DNA of 64,000 nucleotides from VRUE01 sp963712595 (lineage in GTDB: Bacteria; Actinomycetota; Thermoleophilia; Solirubrobacterales; 70-9): NCBI GenBank assembly GCA_963712595.1, contig CAVQIM010000001.1, positions 310,001-374,000 on the forward strand, given 5' to 3'. The notes under the pieces were generated by a model. That model ran no database searches. It was given only the letters and a program-made list of their open reading frames with translations, and had not been told where the DNA came from. The position numbers and the translations under genes are program-made. This document shows positions 34,301-41,408 of this stretch, one piece after another; the first letter of the stretch is position 1; each line of letters starts with the position of its first letter.

Positions 34301-34857
34301 GAGGCCTTCGTCGTCGGGTAGGTGCCGACAGCGTCGAGGCCGTGTTTTTCTACCGGGCTTGCCTGCTCATAAGCGCGGCAGTCGGGCAGTGCGGCGGAGG
34401 GTTTGTCATTGGGTGCCAGGTTGCCGCTGCGGAATTCTTCATTGGGGCAGGGATCGAAAGGCGAGGACGGCGTGGTCGTGGTGAAGACCCGGTCGGGGCC
34501 GTTGACCAAGGTGCCGGCGCTGGCCGCCACGCGGAAGTGGTAGGTGGTGCCGGGGGAAAGGCCGCTGATCGGAGCTTCCACTTCCACCGGATTGGCGCTG
34601 TTGGGGAAGCTGAGCTCTTCGGTGGCGGTGCCGTGGGGGCCTTCGGCCACGGCGTATTTGGTGGCGTCGTATTCGAAGTGGTAGGTACCCGCCTGGCCGT
34701 TCGGTTTGAGCGTGGCTTTCAAGGTCGCTGAGGTCCCGCTCACGTCGGTGACCGTGGTGCTGAGGATCGTCGGCGGCGCCGCGAGGGCGCTAGCAGGGCT
34801 TATGGCCGCCAAGCAGAGGGCCAGGGAGAGAACGAAGTAGGGCCTATGTCGTCTCAT
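31303..34857 (-). CDS. Large secreted FN3/beta-propeller protein (1184 aa), block B
   Basis: Counterpart of the block-A gene with the same signal peptide and FN3-like domain. Residues differ in a patch near 260-290 (L-L-P-P-G-E-T-G-T for M-L-P-P-A-E-V-G-S), in a zone of ~115 residues in the middle (G-A-V-K-G-G-E-V-D against G-V-S-D-P-E-G-V-S) and in the last ~290 residues; between these the copies are the same. The basic tail persists but with another sequence (K-P-H-K-R-R-G-G-K-G-R-H). Propeller blades with Y-W-A and I-G-R-A motifs are kept in both versions. Confidence 0.8.
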   Translation of the reverse strand: MRRHRPYFVLSLALCLAAISPASALAAPPTILSTTVTDVSGTSATLKATLKPNGQAGTYHFEYDATKYAVAEGPHGTATEELSFPNSANPVEVEAPISGLSPGTTYHFRVAASAGTLVNGPDRVFTTTTPSSPFDPCPNEEFRSGNLAPNDKPSAALPDCRAYEQASPVEKHGLDAVGTYPTTKASPAGDAITFATSSAIPGGEGAQEPPLYLARRNAQGWTTQGLLPPGETGTLARAVGWTPDFARVFSWAQNFGEPDTSTFLDTPTAGGSLTQIYPYVAGPQPNFVGASADGSLVFFEAFGIDLTEGDAPARNNLYVWDRTSEEIALVGALPDPECAPALSPCAPAGGSFAGPYDWVNGDSGVPLTFGGALSSYYTQEEHAVSEDGSRAYFTAGGGQIYMREDPLGPSPQTDHVSASEKDEGNGKEGTDAAGVQPAAFMAATPDGSQAFFTSSEKLTNDATTGPEPTKVAAIARGNIADGKGEEFEFLPAKAKGIAISGSHIYWADPSTNLIGRAKLGTSEPEDEEPTFIAVPEVEIEVEPGVFSKVPARPQYVAVDPAGEYVYWTNAPDDQPGHGSIGRAKLGGLGGVEGIDAEYIEGKEAGGEEKLQATNPQGIAVNSEFIYWANAGKDDATRTIGRAKSGAVKGGEVDGDFIQVGEGGFEHTPQGIAVNATHIYMTVDSGANKEFSSIRRFDLDGDTTSLKFVFDSEHPGKPGARGIALDAGHVYWAREGENAIGRADLELKGTETERKEWIKPADHPRGVAVDGTHIYWAANQEAVANPGNDLYRYDAVTGKLTDLAVDTSDTNGIEARGVLAVSADGSRVYFVANGVPGGLQGSPNEEGESAAPGNCRKVLGTGGGICNLYLWHNGTISFIARIEDEANWTGTPAGVVPSASLFQKTARLNEDAGTLLFTSRRQLTSYDNEGTSELYRYQAGEGLTCVSCRPSGEAPVGIPTKPISNSVILPESPASTLSRSLSADGNRVFFESTDALVRADTNGASGCKTVGSDIQSFPACQDIYEWEARGTGSCKSEAQNGGCLHLLSAGNSPYPSFFLDASANGDDVFIVTRSSLVRQDIDEVMDVYDVKVGGGLAGQNEVPDICLSTEDCHDPSPQPPSPPSPVTKADGGGNVKERVKKPCRKPKRLVKAKGKTRCVAKKPHKRRGGKGRHNSNGKQSGRAGR

Positions 34858-34963
34858 TTTGCTTGCTCTCGATCTCTGCTTGAAGTGAACTCGGATCAGT
34901 TGGTTTTGGGAACCCGGACGGCGGGCGGCGCCGTCCGGGTTGATGGTCGTCTTGTCCTCGTGC

Positions 34964-35845
34964 TTATTCTTCGGGGCAGAGGTCGGGGTCGGCTGGCGGC
35001 AGGGTGAAGCTGCAACCCTTGACCGCCCAAACACCTGACCCGCTCGCGTTGTCGGCGGTCGAGATGAACTTGAGGTATCCACCGAGCGGATTGAGCCCCT
35101 GGGTTCCCCCGGGCTGGCCGGCACCTGGTCGGAAGGCGCCGCCGAAGGTGGCACTGCTGAGCCCGGCTCCCGCCGCGTATATGCAGAGCTCAGCTGCATT
35201 CACCACCACCGGTTCGCTCGCGTTTCCGGTGCAGTGCGCGGAGAAGTTAGGTTCTCCGGTGAACCAGACGCGCTGGCTTTCTTCGGTAAATACCGCTTCG
35301 TTCAGGCGGACCGTGAGCGAGACCGGCAATCGAACTTCGCCGTCTGCCAAGTCAAGGTTGTTGAATGCCCAAACGCCGGTCTCGACTTCGCCGGGTTCGA
35401 GCTTGATCGAGAAGTCGAAGGTGCCGTCTTCTCCGTCTTCACCTTTTTTGCCGTTGCAGACCGGGACTTTGGGGCTTCCGTCTTCCTCTTCGACCAGCGC
35501 ACCGCCGGTTTCTTCGCATTCCGGCTGTCCGCCGATGGCGAGTGGTTTGACTTTGACCGATTTTCCAGGCGCGCCGTCATTGCCTTTGGGCCCCGGAATG
35601 CCCTGGTCGCCCTTTAGGCCCGGATCTCCCTTGGCTCCGGGAGCGCCGGCTAGGCCTTGGGGCCCGGCTGGGCCCTGGGGTCCTTCCTTGCCCGGCTTGC
35701 CCTGCTTGCCGCGCGGGCCCGGAATCAGCTTTGCCTTGCTCGCGTTCGAGGCGGCGTAGGCGCCTCCCATCATCGCGAAGACGAGCGCGACGATCGAGAG
35801 GATGAGCGCTGTCGTGCTGAACTGCTCTCGTATGCGTGAGTACAT
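34964..35845 (-). CDS. Collagen-like secreted/membrane protein, block B
   Basis: Identical to the 293-residue block-A protein: one hydrophobic N-terminal segment, about 18 Gly-X-Y triplets, Cys-containing globular end. First gene of the block-B unit. A one-base difference in the spacer to the next gene (a run of A before CCCGG) is the only nearby change seen. Confidence 0.88.
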   Translation of the reverse strand: MYSRIREQFSTTALILSIVALVFAMMGGAYAASNASKAKLIPGPRGKQGKPGKEGPQGPAGPQGLAGAPGAKGDPGLKGDQGIPGPKGNDGAPGKSVKVKPLAIGGQPECEETGGALVEEEDGSPKVPVCNGKKGEDGEDGTFDFSIKLEPGEVETGVWAFNNLDLADGEVRLPVSLTVRLNEAVFTEESQRVWFTGEPNFSAHCTGNASEPVVVNAAELCIYAAGAGLSSATFGGAFRPGAGQPGGTQGLNPLGGYLKFISTADNASGSGVWAVKGCSFTLPPADPDLCPEE

Positions 35846-36073
35846 CAGTCCATCTCCCCTTCCCTAGCGGCTGCCGGGATGCCCCGACCGGCCTGCGTTG
35901 ACTTGCACTGCTCGATCGAGCTAAGGCTTTGTCCTTCTCCCCGGCTCCTCGCTGCGGCGCCGCTTCCCTGCGCTGCCGCTCCCCGTTGGTCCCTGCGCAT
36001 TACTCGCTTCCCCTTTGGCTTGAGTTCACCCTTGATGACCCTTCTGCCCCTTCTTCCCGTTCCCTGGCTCAAG

Positions 36074-36102
36074 GCCCGGGATCGCTTGATGCGATCCCGG
36101 GC
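36074..36102. terminator. Hairpin after P4, probable terminator
   Basis: Same 12-bp perfect hairpin as after P2, 53 nt from the P4 stop on the minus strand. The 310-bp gap 35846-36155 holds no gene that I can see; all but its last 30 nt is shared with block A. Confidence 0.7.
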
Positions 36103-36155
36103 GCTTGGTCTGTTGCTTACTGCTTACCTTGCTGTTGTACTTCTAGTGCTTAGCG

Positions 36156-36866
36156 TTAAACGATTCCCCAAGTGCATTTTTCGTGCGCACCGGTGAGGAA
36201 CACCCACACGCTGCCTAAGATGTTCGCGTTGTTGGCTCCATAGAGCAGCTGATCTAACTTGAACGATCCCGTTGCTTCCTGTGCTAAGTGTTTTACCTGA
36301 TCTCCGGTCGTGTGGAATAAGAAATCCACCGCGCCACTGATATCCGCGGACGATCCGGTCGGACAGTTTTTGAAGAAAATTTTCGTGAATAGCGCGTTCC
36401 CGGGTTTGGGCTCGGCCTTGACTATAGTTTTTTCTCCACCTGTGCCTTTATGTAATAAAACTAAGAGTAAGGCTTCAGCGGTAATATGACCTTTATGAGT
36501 ACCAGCGGTGCGGTCCGCTGCCGTCGGATAGACTTCGCATTCTGAAAGGAGCGCTAATGACGGACTAGTTCCGAACACTAAGCATTCTTCGTATAAGAGT
36601 ATTGTGTGAGCGACACCTTCAGACGCTAATATCGTTCCGCTTTCGACTTTGAATTTATGACAGTCGATCTCTAAGTTGATGGCTGTAACGTCAAGCACAT
36701 TTAATAAATCGATTTCACCACCCGCGGTCGCATTTAAGGTTGTGCTTCCTAAGACTAAGAATTTGCCCGCGGTGGCTGACGCCCCCGGAGCGATGATCGC
36801 CATCAGGCTGAGCGCTGCCAGGAAGGCAAGGCCCAAAGCCTTGAGTCCATGCTTGCTAAGACTCAT
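36156..36866 (-). CDS. Secreted protein, P family, copy P4
   Basis: 236 residues. Signal peptide to about 31 (A-P-G-A-S-A-T), then N-L-E-I-D-C-H-K-F, E-E-C-L-V-F, S-E-C-E-V-Y-P-T-A-A-D-R-T-A-G-T-H-K-G, K-I-F-F-K-N-C-P-T-G-S-S-A-D and terminal W-G-I-V. Its front resembles P1/P2 while the middle and end resemble P3, so it looks like a mosaic. AT-rich codons. Own promoter and terminator. Function unknown. Confidence 0.85.
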   Translation of the reverse strand: MSLSKHGLKALGLAFLAALSLMAIIAPGASATAGKFLVLGSTTLNATAGGEIDLLNVLDVTAINLEIDCHKFKVESGTILASEGVAHTILLYEECLVFGTSPSLALLSECEVYPTAADRTAGTHKGHITAEALLLVLLHKGTGGEKTIVKAEPKPGNALFTKIFFKNCPTGSSADISGAVDFLFHTTGDQVKHLAQEATGSFKLDQLLYGANNANILGSVWVFLTGAHEKCTWGIV

Positions 36867-36934
36867 AATTTGGTATTCCTCTCCTTGGTAGTTACGGTTT
36901 TTACGCGGAGCACAAGGAGCCCCGCGCCGTAGCG

Positions 36935-36963
36935 AGGATCGTGACCGGCAGATCAGCGGTCAA
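36935..36963 (-). promoter_or_regulatory. Shared-type promoter upstream of P4
   Basis: Minus strand TTGACC (36963-36958), 17 bp, GATCCT (36940-36935), with the box AACATTGGGCTGAAAAA upstream. Matches P2 in spacing; the -10 differs by one base from the others. Confidence 0.55.
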
Positions 36964-37074
36964 GTTTTTCAGCCCAATGTTTTCCAACCGGGGCGAAGCC
37001 GCACTGGCTGGCCACTGCGTCGACGAACGGTGCTGGCCTTTGGCTCGAAGCTCTGCTTGTCTACGATGCGCTCG

Positions 37075-37359
37075 ATGCCGATCTACGAGTTCGAATGCGA
37101 GAGCTGCAGGGGACGCTTCGAGCAGCTGACGGGAAGCGATGTGGGGACCGTTCCGTGCGCCGAATGCGGTTCACCGCGGACCCGGCGCCTGCTCTCCCCC
37201 CTCGCGCCAGCGGGGCGCCAACCACGCGGTGCCCAAGTGCGCTCCGATGAATCGCGACGCCAGGAGCGGGAAGCCGCTCGGGGTGAGCGACTGGCCGAGA
37301 CACGACGCAAGCGGGCTGCGGGTGAAACCCCGCCGCCGCGACAGGGCGGTGGGACTTGA
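37075..37359 (+). CDS. FmdB-type zinc ribbon protein
   Basis: 94 residues. M-P-I-Y-E-F-E-C is the standard start of FmdB-family zinc ribbons; the metal site is C-E-S-C near 8-11 and C-A-E-C near 31-34. The rest is a basic, Arg-rich tail. Family function is poorly defined (a putative regulatory or nucleic-acid-binding ribbon). A Met three codons upstream is possible. It is the first gene of a long plus-strand operon and its stop overlaps the TTG start of the next gene. Confidence 0.85.
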   Translation: MPIYEFECESCRGRFEQLTGSDVGTVPCAECGSPRTRRLLSPLAPAGRQPRGAQVRSDESRRQEREAARGERLAETRRKRAAGETPPPRQGGGT

Positions 37360-38057
37360 GCGCAACCGCCGAGGAGCGGCGTGAGGAGCTCGTCGCGCTG
37401 TTCAAAGAGGTACAGAAGTGCACGCGATGTCCCCTGCACGAGACACGGACCAAGGCGGTCTTCGGGGCCGGCGACGCCGATGCTGACGTGATGTTCGTCG
37501 GCGAGGCGCCGGGAGCCGAAGAGGATCGGCAGGGGCTGCCCTTCATAGGACGGGCCGGTCAGCTGCTCAACCAGATGCTGGAAGGAATCGGGATGTCGCG
37601 CGATGACGTGTTCATCGCCAACGTGCTGAAGAGCCGTCCACCCGGGAACCGTGATCCCCAACCGCTGGAGATCGAAGCTTGCCGGCCCTACCTCTTCGAG
37701 CAGATCCGGTTGATCGAGCCGCGGGTAGTGTGCACTCTGGGTAATTTCGCGACCAAGCTGCTCAGCGGCAACCCCGCCGGGATCACCAGGGTGCGGGGAA
37801 CGCCCCAGGTGCACGAGCTGGGTGGCCGCACCGTTTTCCTGCTGCCGCTCTTTCACCCCGCCGCGGCTCTGCGCACACCGGCGGTGAAAGAGACTCTGCG
37901 CGCCGACTTCGAGCTGCTACCAGAGCTACTCGCCGGACCGGGACCCACACCGCTTCCCGTGGAGGAGGAGGAGGAGGAGGAGGAGGAGGAGGTCGAAGAG
38001 GCGGCGGCGCCGGAGCCCCCGCGGCACACGGACGATCAACTCGGCTTCTTCGGATGA
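37356..38057 (+). CDS. Family-4 uracil-DNA glycosylase (4Fe-4S)
   Basis: 233 residues, TTG start overlapping the previous stop. Motif A is G-E-A-P-G-A-E-E-D with F-I-G-R-A-G after it and motif B is F-H-P-A-A, which define the family-4 (UDGa-like) enzymes that remove uracil from DNA. Four Cys for the iron-sulphur cluster are visible: the C-T-R-C pair near 22-25, E-A-C-R and V-V-C-T-L-G. After the catalytic part comes a run of ten Glu encoded by a pure GAG tract, then a C-terminal D-D-Q-L-G-F-F-G that looks like a sliding-clamp-binding peptide. The stop overlaps tsaE by ATGA. Confidence 0.92.
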   Translation: MSATAEERREELVALFKEVQKCTRCPLHETRTKAVFGAGDADADVMFVGEAPGAEEDRQGLPFIGRAGQLLNQMLEGIGMSRDDVFIANVLKSRPPGNRDPQPLEIEACRPYLFEQIRLIEPRVVCTLGNFATKLLSGNPAGITRVRGTPQVHELGGRTVFLLPLFHPAAALRTPAVKETLRADFELLPELLAGPGPTPLPVEEEEEEEEEEVEEAAAPEPPRHTDDQLGFFG

Positions 38058-38485
38058 AGGTCGAAAGCCGTTCGGTCGCCGAGACGGAAGAGCTCGGGGC
38101 TCGCCTCACACAGCACCTCGGGCCAGGGGACGTCGTCGTGGTCAGCGGCGAGGTCGGTGCCGGCAAGACAGCCCTGATCCGTGGAGCCTGCCGGGCCCTC
38201 GAGGTGACGGGGCCAATCACCTCTCCGACATTCACGATCGGCCAGCGCTACACGGGAGGACGCCTGCCCGTCTCCCACCTCGACCTCTACCGCCTCGGCA
38301 GCCTCGACGCAGAGGACCCCGCCCTGCTCGAGGACTACCTGACGCCCGACGCGGTCGCGTTCATCGAGTGGCCGGCAGTCGCTGCACCCGAGCTCGCCGA
38401 TCACAGGGTCATCGCCATCCGCCTCGGCCATCTCGGCGAGGATCGGCGCTCGATCGAGCTCCCCGCCGCATCCACCTGCAAATAG
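38054..38485 (+). CDS. tsaE: tRNA t6A biosynthesis ATPase TsaE
   Basis: 143 residues, the normal size. The P-loop G-E-V-G-A-G-K-T is near 32-39, followed by P-T-F-T of the switch-like segment, H-L-D-L-Y-R and E-W-P of the family. TsaE works with TsaB and TsaD to make threonylcarbamoyl-adenosine at position 37 of ANN-decoding tRNAs; tsaB and tsaD are a few hundred bases downstream, so the set is co-encoded. TsaC is not in the window. Confidence 0.95.
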   Translation: MKVESRSVAETEELGARLTQHLGPGDVVVVSGEVGAGKTALIRGACRALEVTGPITSPTFTIGQRYTGGRLPVSHLDLYRLGSLDAEDPALLEDYLTPDAVAFIEWPAVAAPELADHRVIAIRLGHLGEDRRSIELPAASTCK

Positions 38486-38558
38486 GCGTGTTCGCATTGG
38501 TGCGGGTCCCTGTAGCATCGGATCCGCAACTTCTCGACTCGAACGGAGGACGCGCGGG

Positions 38559-38933
38559 ATGAAGGGACTGAAGACGCTGACGGCAGTGCTGCTCGGCACC
38601 GGGCTGCTGGCGAGCGCTGCGCCGGCCTCGGCGGGGGCCGCCGCGTATAGCCACTACGTCGCCTGCGGCGTCTCGCAGAACGCCAAACCGGCGCATAAAT
38701 GCCCGAAGAAAAGCAAAAAGGGCGCTTTCTTCAAAAGCCTTCAAGCCGATGTCTCCTACAGTGTCTGTGTGAAGTTCCCGACCGGGAAAAACATCTGCGC
38801 AAAAGCTCAGGAAGCGACGCAGGGAACGCTCTACGTCAACAAGATCACGTCCAACATCACCGGCAAGCACCGGGTGTCCTGGTTCGTCGGGGGCAAACGC
38901 GTCGGCTCCTTCGTCTTCAACGTCCCTGGCTGA
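38559..38933 (+). CDS. Small secreted protein of unknown function
   Basis: 124 residues. An N-terminal signal peptide (to about 27, S-A-A-P-A-S-A-G) is followed by a Lys-rich mature part with V-A-C-G-V, H-K-C-P-K-K-S-K-K-G, Y-S-V-C-V-K-F and N-I-C-A-K-A, i.e. four Cys that could form two disulphides. An AGGAC ribosome site lies 12 nt before the ATG. It interrupts the tsaE-tsaB order and has a 73-nt gap before it, which might hold a promoter (TTCGCA-16-TAGCAT). Not recognised. Confidence 0.72.
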   Translation: MKGLKTLTAVLLGTGLLASAAPASAGAAAYSHYVACGVSQNAKPAHKCPKKSKKGAFFKSLQADVSYSVCVKFPTGKNICAKAQEATQGTLYVNKITSNITGKHRVSWFVGGKRVGSFVFNVPG

Positions 38934-39657
38934 CGACAGCCACAGCGGTTCCACGGTCGTCGGTTTCGACACGGCGACCGTGGACACCGCTGTATGCGCG
39001 GCTCGTGGCACCGAGGTGCTTCACGAGTCGCTGCTCGGACTGGGGGCGAATGGCAGCCCCCGGCACTCGACCGCGCTGCTCGCCGAGGTTGAGCTTGCTG
39101 CGGCGGCGGCTGGCAGCTGGGAGGCGGTCGACGCGATCGCGGTCGGTCTCGGCCCTGGTTCCTTCACCGGGATCCGCATCTCGATCGCCACCGCCCTCGG
39201 CCTCGCCACGAGCACCGGCCTGCCTGCGCGGGGTGTCTGCACGCTGGATGCGCTCGGCCGCGCCATGGGCGAGCTAGCCGATTCCGAGCGGGAGCTGCTC
39301 GCCGTGCTGGATGCGCGTCGCGGGCAGGTCTTCGCGGCGCTCTACTCAGGCAGCGGCGAGCGTCTCTGGGAGCCCCTGGTCGCCTCACCAGACGAGCTGG
39401 CCGCACGCGTCGGCGAGCTGCCCTCTTCGCCGCTGGGCGCCGGATCCGGAGCGGTAAGATTTCGCGATGAACTGGCGAATAGGGGCGTCGAGGTGCCAGA
39501 CGACGCCGATCCCGTGCACCGGGTCGCCGCGCGACACATCTGCGCCCTCGCGGCGGCGGGGCTTGGCGGTCAGGGCAACGACCTCGATCCGATCTACTTG
39601 AGGCCCCCCGACGCGGAGCGCTGGCGTGAGCGAGACACTTTCAAGACAGCCGAGTGA
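38926..39657 (+). CDS. tsaB: tRNA t6A complex protein TsaB
   Basis: The ASKHA-fold TsaB N-terminus should read like V-V-G-F-D-T-A-T; this is present but begins upstream of the first GTG at 38980 in frame. The only reasonable initiator before it is a CTG at 38926, just inside the end of the previous gene, giving 243 residues; a start at 38980 would remove the first beta strand. Other marks are the G-L-G-P-G-S-F-T-G-I-R-I motif. TsaB scaffolds TsaD and TsaE. The CTG start is an inference. Confidence 0.88.
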   Translation: MADDSHSGSTVVGFDTATVDTAVCAARGTEVLHESLLGLGANGSPRHSTALLAEVELAAAAAGSWEAVDAIAVGLGPGSFTGIRISIATALGLATSTGLPARGVCTLDALGRAMGELADSERELLAVLDARRGQVFAALYSGSGERLWEPLVASPDELAARVGELPSSPLGAGSGAVRFRDELANRGVEVPDDADPVHRVAARHICALAAAGLGGQGNDLDPIYLRPPDAERWRERDTFKTAE

Positions 39658-40096
39658 CGCGGTGACAGTAACCGCGGTGAGGCGGCTCGCCTACAGCGAC
39701 CTGCCCGCGGTGATCGCGATCGAGCGGCGATCCTTCCCCACGCCCTGGTCGCTGGCGATGTTCGTGCTCGAGCTCTCCAAGCCCTCGGGGATCTGCCTCG
39801 CGGCGACGGCCGGAGACGAGCTGCTCGGCTACCTCGTCTGCTCCCGCTACGACCAGGTCTGGCACCTGATGAACGTCGCCGTCGCCCCCGAGCGCCGCCG
39901 TACCGGCGTCGCCAGCAACCTGATCGCCCGCCTGGTCGAGGCGGGCGGCGGCGCCCTGCCCTTCACGCTCGAGGTACGGGTCTCGAACCGTGCGGCGATC
40001 GCGATGTACGAGCGCCTCGGCTTTCGCTCCGCCGGCGTGCGCCCTCGCTACTACCAAGACAACGGCGAGGACGCGCTGATCATGTGGCTGGACTGA
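39626..40096 (+). CDS. rimI: Ribosomal-protein-alanine N-acetyltransferase RimI-like
   Basis: GNAT-family protein, 156 residues from the GTG at 39626, or 144 from the GTG at 39662 which avoids the overlap with tsaB. The acetyl-CoA motif is V-A-P-E-R-R-R-T-G-V-A, and the C-terminus has the RimI pattern A-I-A-M-Y-E-R-L-G-F with Y-Y-Q-D-N-G-E-D-A-L-I-M. RimI acetylates the N-terminus of S18 and other proteins; its place between tsaB and tsaD is the common actinobacterial order. Confidence 0.9.
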   Translation: MSETLSRQPSDAVTVTAVRRLAYSDLPAVIAIERRSFPTPWSLAMFVLELSKPSGICLAATAGDELLGYLVCSRYDQVWHLMNVAVAPERRRTGVASNLIARLVEAGGGALPFTLEVRVSNRAAIAMYERLGFRSAGVRPRYYQDNGEDALIMWLD

Positions 40097-41097
40097 CGCT
40101 CGCCATAGAGACGTCCTGCGACGACACCTGCGCGGCGGTGCTGGACGGGCCCCGCGTGCTCGCCAACGTGATCTCCTCGCAGGCGGCGGCACACGCGCAG
40201 TTCGGCGGGGTCGTGCCGGAGGTCGCTTCGCGGCACCACCTGGAGCTGACTGCACCGGTGGTCGAGGCCGCGCTGAGCGAGGCGGGCGCTTCCCTCGACG
40301 ACGTGGGGGCAGTTGGGGTAACCGCCGGCCCCGGCCTGATCGGAGCGCTGCTGGTGGGGGTCAGCGCCGCGAAGGCGATTGCGGCACCACGGCGATTGCC
40401 GCTGATCCCGGTCGACCACCTGCAGGGGCACGTCGCCGCCAACTTCCTCGAGCCCGACCCGATCGAGCCGCCCTTCCTCTGTCTCCTCGCCAGCGGCGGA
40501 CACACGCTGCTCGCCGCGGTGCGCGATCACAGCGGTCACGAGATCCTCGGACAGACGCTCGACGACGCCGCCGGGGAGGCCTTCGACAAGGTCGCCCGCC
40601 TGCTCGGCCTCGGCTACCCGGGCGGGCCGGCGATCGAGAGACTGGCTCGGGATGGCGACCCGGAGGCGTTCTCGATGCCGGTGGCGATGAGTCGCAACCC
40701 CGGTCTCGACTTCAGCTTCAGCGGCCTGAAGACGGCGCTGGTCTACCTAACCCGCGATCTCGGTCCCGACAGCGTCGCCGAGCGTCGTGCCGATCTCGCC
40801 GCCAGCTTCCAGGCCGCCGCGGTCGGTCAGCTCGTCGCCAAGCTGGAGCGGGCGCTGAAGAGGGGGGATTGGGAGGCGGTTGCCCTCGGCGGCGGGGTCG
40901 CCGCAAACGGGGCACTGCGAGAGGCGGTAGCAGCGCTCTGCGAGCGCCGCGGCGTCGAGCTCAAGCTGGTCTCCCGTGAGCTCTGCACCGACAACGCAGC
41001 GATGATCGGCTCCGCCGCCCGCTTCGCCGAGCCCCTGCCCTACCCCGAGTACCTCGCCTACGACGCCTTTGCCACCGGCGACCGCGCAGCGGCGTGA
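40084..41097 (+). CDS. tsaD: tRNA N6-adenosine threonylcarbamoyltransferase TsaD
   Basis: 337 residues, full length. Start GTG inside the end of rimI, giving A-G-L-T-L-A-I-E-T-S-C-D-D-T, the family's opening. The metal-binding H-L-Q-G-H, the S-G-G-H-T loop, F-S-G-L-K-T and T-D-N-A-A-M-I near the end are all present. It transfers the threonylcarbamoyl group to A37 of tRNA with TsaB/TsaE. Its stop overlaps the next start (GTGA). Confidence 0.95.
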   Translation: MAGLTLAIETSCDDTCAAVLDGPRVLANVISSQAAAHAQFGGVVPEVASRHHLELTAPVVEAALSEAGASLDDVGAVGVTAGPGLIGALLVGVSAAKAIAAPRRLPLIPVDHLQGHVAANFLEPDPIEPPFLCLLASGGHTLLAAVRDHSGHEILGQTLDDAAGEAFDKVARLLGLGYPGGPAIERLARDGDPEAFSMPVAMSRNPGLDFSFSGLKTALVYLTRDLGPDSVAERRADLAASFQAAAVGQLVAKLERALKRGDWEAVALGGGVAANGALREAVAALCERRGVELKLVSRELCTDNAAMIGSAARFAEPLPYPEYLAYDAFATGDRAAA

Positions 41098-41360
41098 CCC
41101 AGGTAACCGTCTACTCGCGGCCGGGCTGTCACCTCTGCGCCGAAGCAGTCGAGGCGCTCGTCGGCCTGCACCGCGCCGGCTACCGCTTCGAACTGCACGA
41201 GGTCGACATCGAGAGCGAGGAGCTGCTGCTCCGCCGCATGCTGGAGAAGATCCCGGTGGTCGAGATCGACGGCGAGGTCGTCTCCGAGCTGATCCTCGAC
41301 GAGGCGGCCGTGCGGGCGAGGCTCTCGACGGGTGTCGGAGGGGAGAATCCGGCGCTCTGA
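41094..41360 (+). CDS. Glutaredoxin-like (DUF836) thiol protein
   Basis: 88 residues with the thioredoxin fold opening V-T-V-Y-S-R-P-G-C-H-L-C-A-E-A, a CxxC redox pair at 11-14, and cis-Pro in K-I-P-V-V. It probably acts in cytosolic thiol exchange; partner unknown. The last ten residues (S-T-G-V-G-G-E-N-P-A-L) are not original: the gene runs into inserted DNA after A-R-L, and the presumed old 3' end (reading L-D-T-V-G-A then TGA) lies 654 bp downstream, directly at the rex start. The protein should still work because the change is at the very tail. Confidence 0.87.
   Translation: MTQVTVYSRPGCHLCAEAVEALVGLHRAGYRFELHEVDIESEELLLRRMLEKIPVVEIDGEVVSELILDEAAVRARLSTGVGGENPAL
41297..41324 (+). repeat. 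28-bp direct repeat, left copy
   Basis: Identical to 41951-41978. It lies in the 3' end of the glutaredoxin-like gene and encodes part of D-E-A-A-V-R-A-R-L. The two copies bracket the DUF4258/DUF2283 pair. Confidence 0.92.
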
Positions 41361-41408
41361 GCACTTAAGAACCAGTGGCTTTCAGTCCAATCACCGCACC
41401 GCGGCCCG

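Larger units (their letters stand above)
25395..36125. repeat. 10.7-kb direct repeat, block B
   Basis: Second copy of block A, same order and strand, separated from it by 2.1 kb with P2, the transposase relic and P3. Details of identity and divergence are given under block A. The right edge is inside the spacer between the P4 terminator hairpin and P4 itself, so each block is flanked on the same side by a P gene. Confidence 0.93.
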
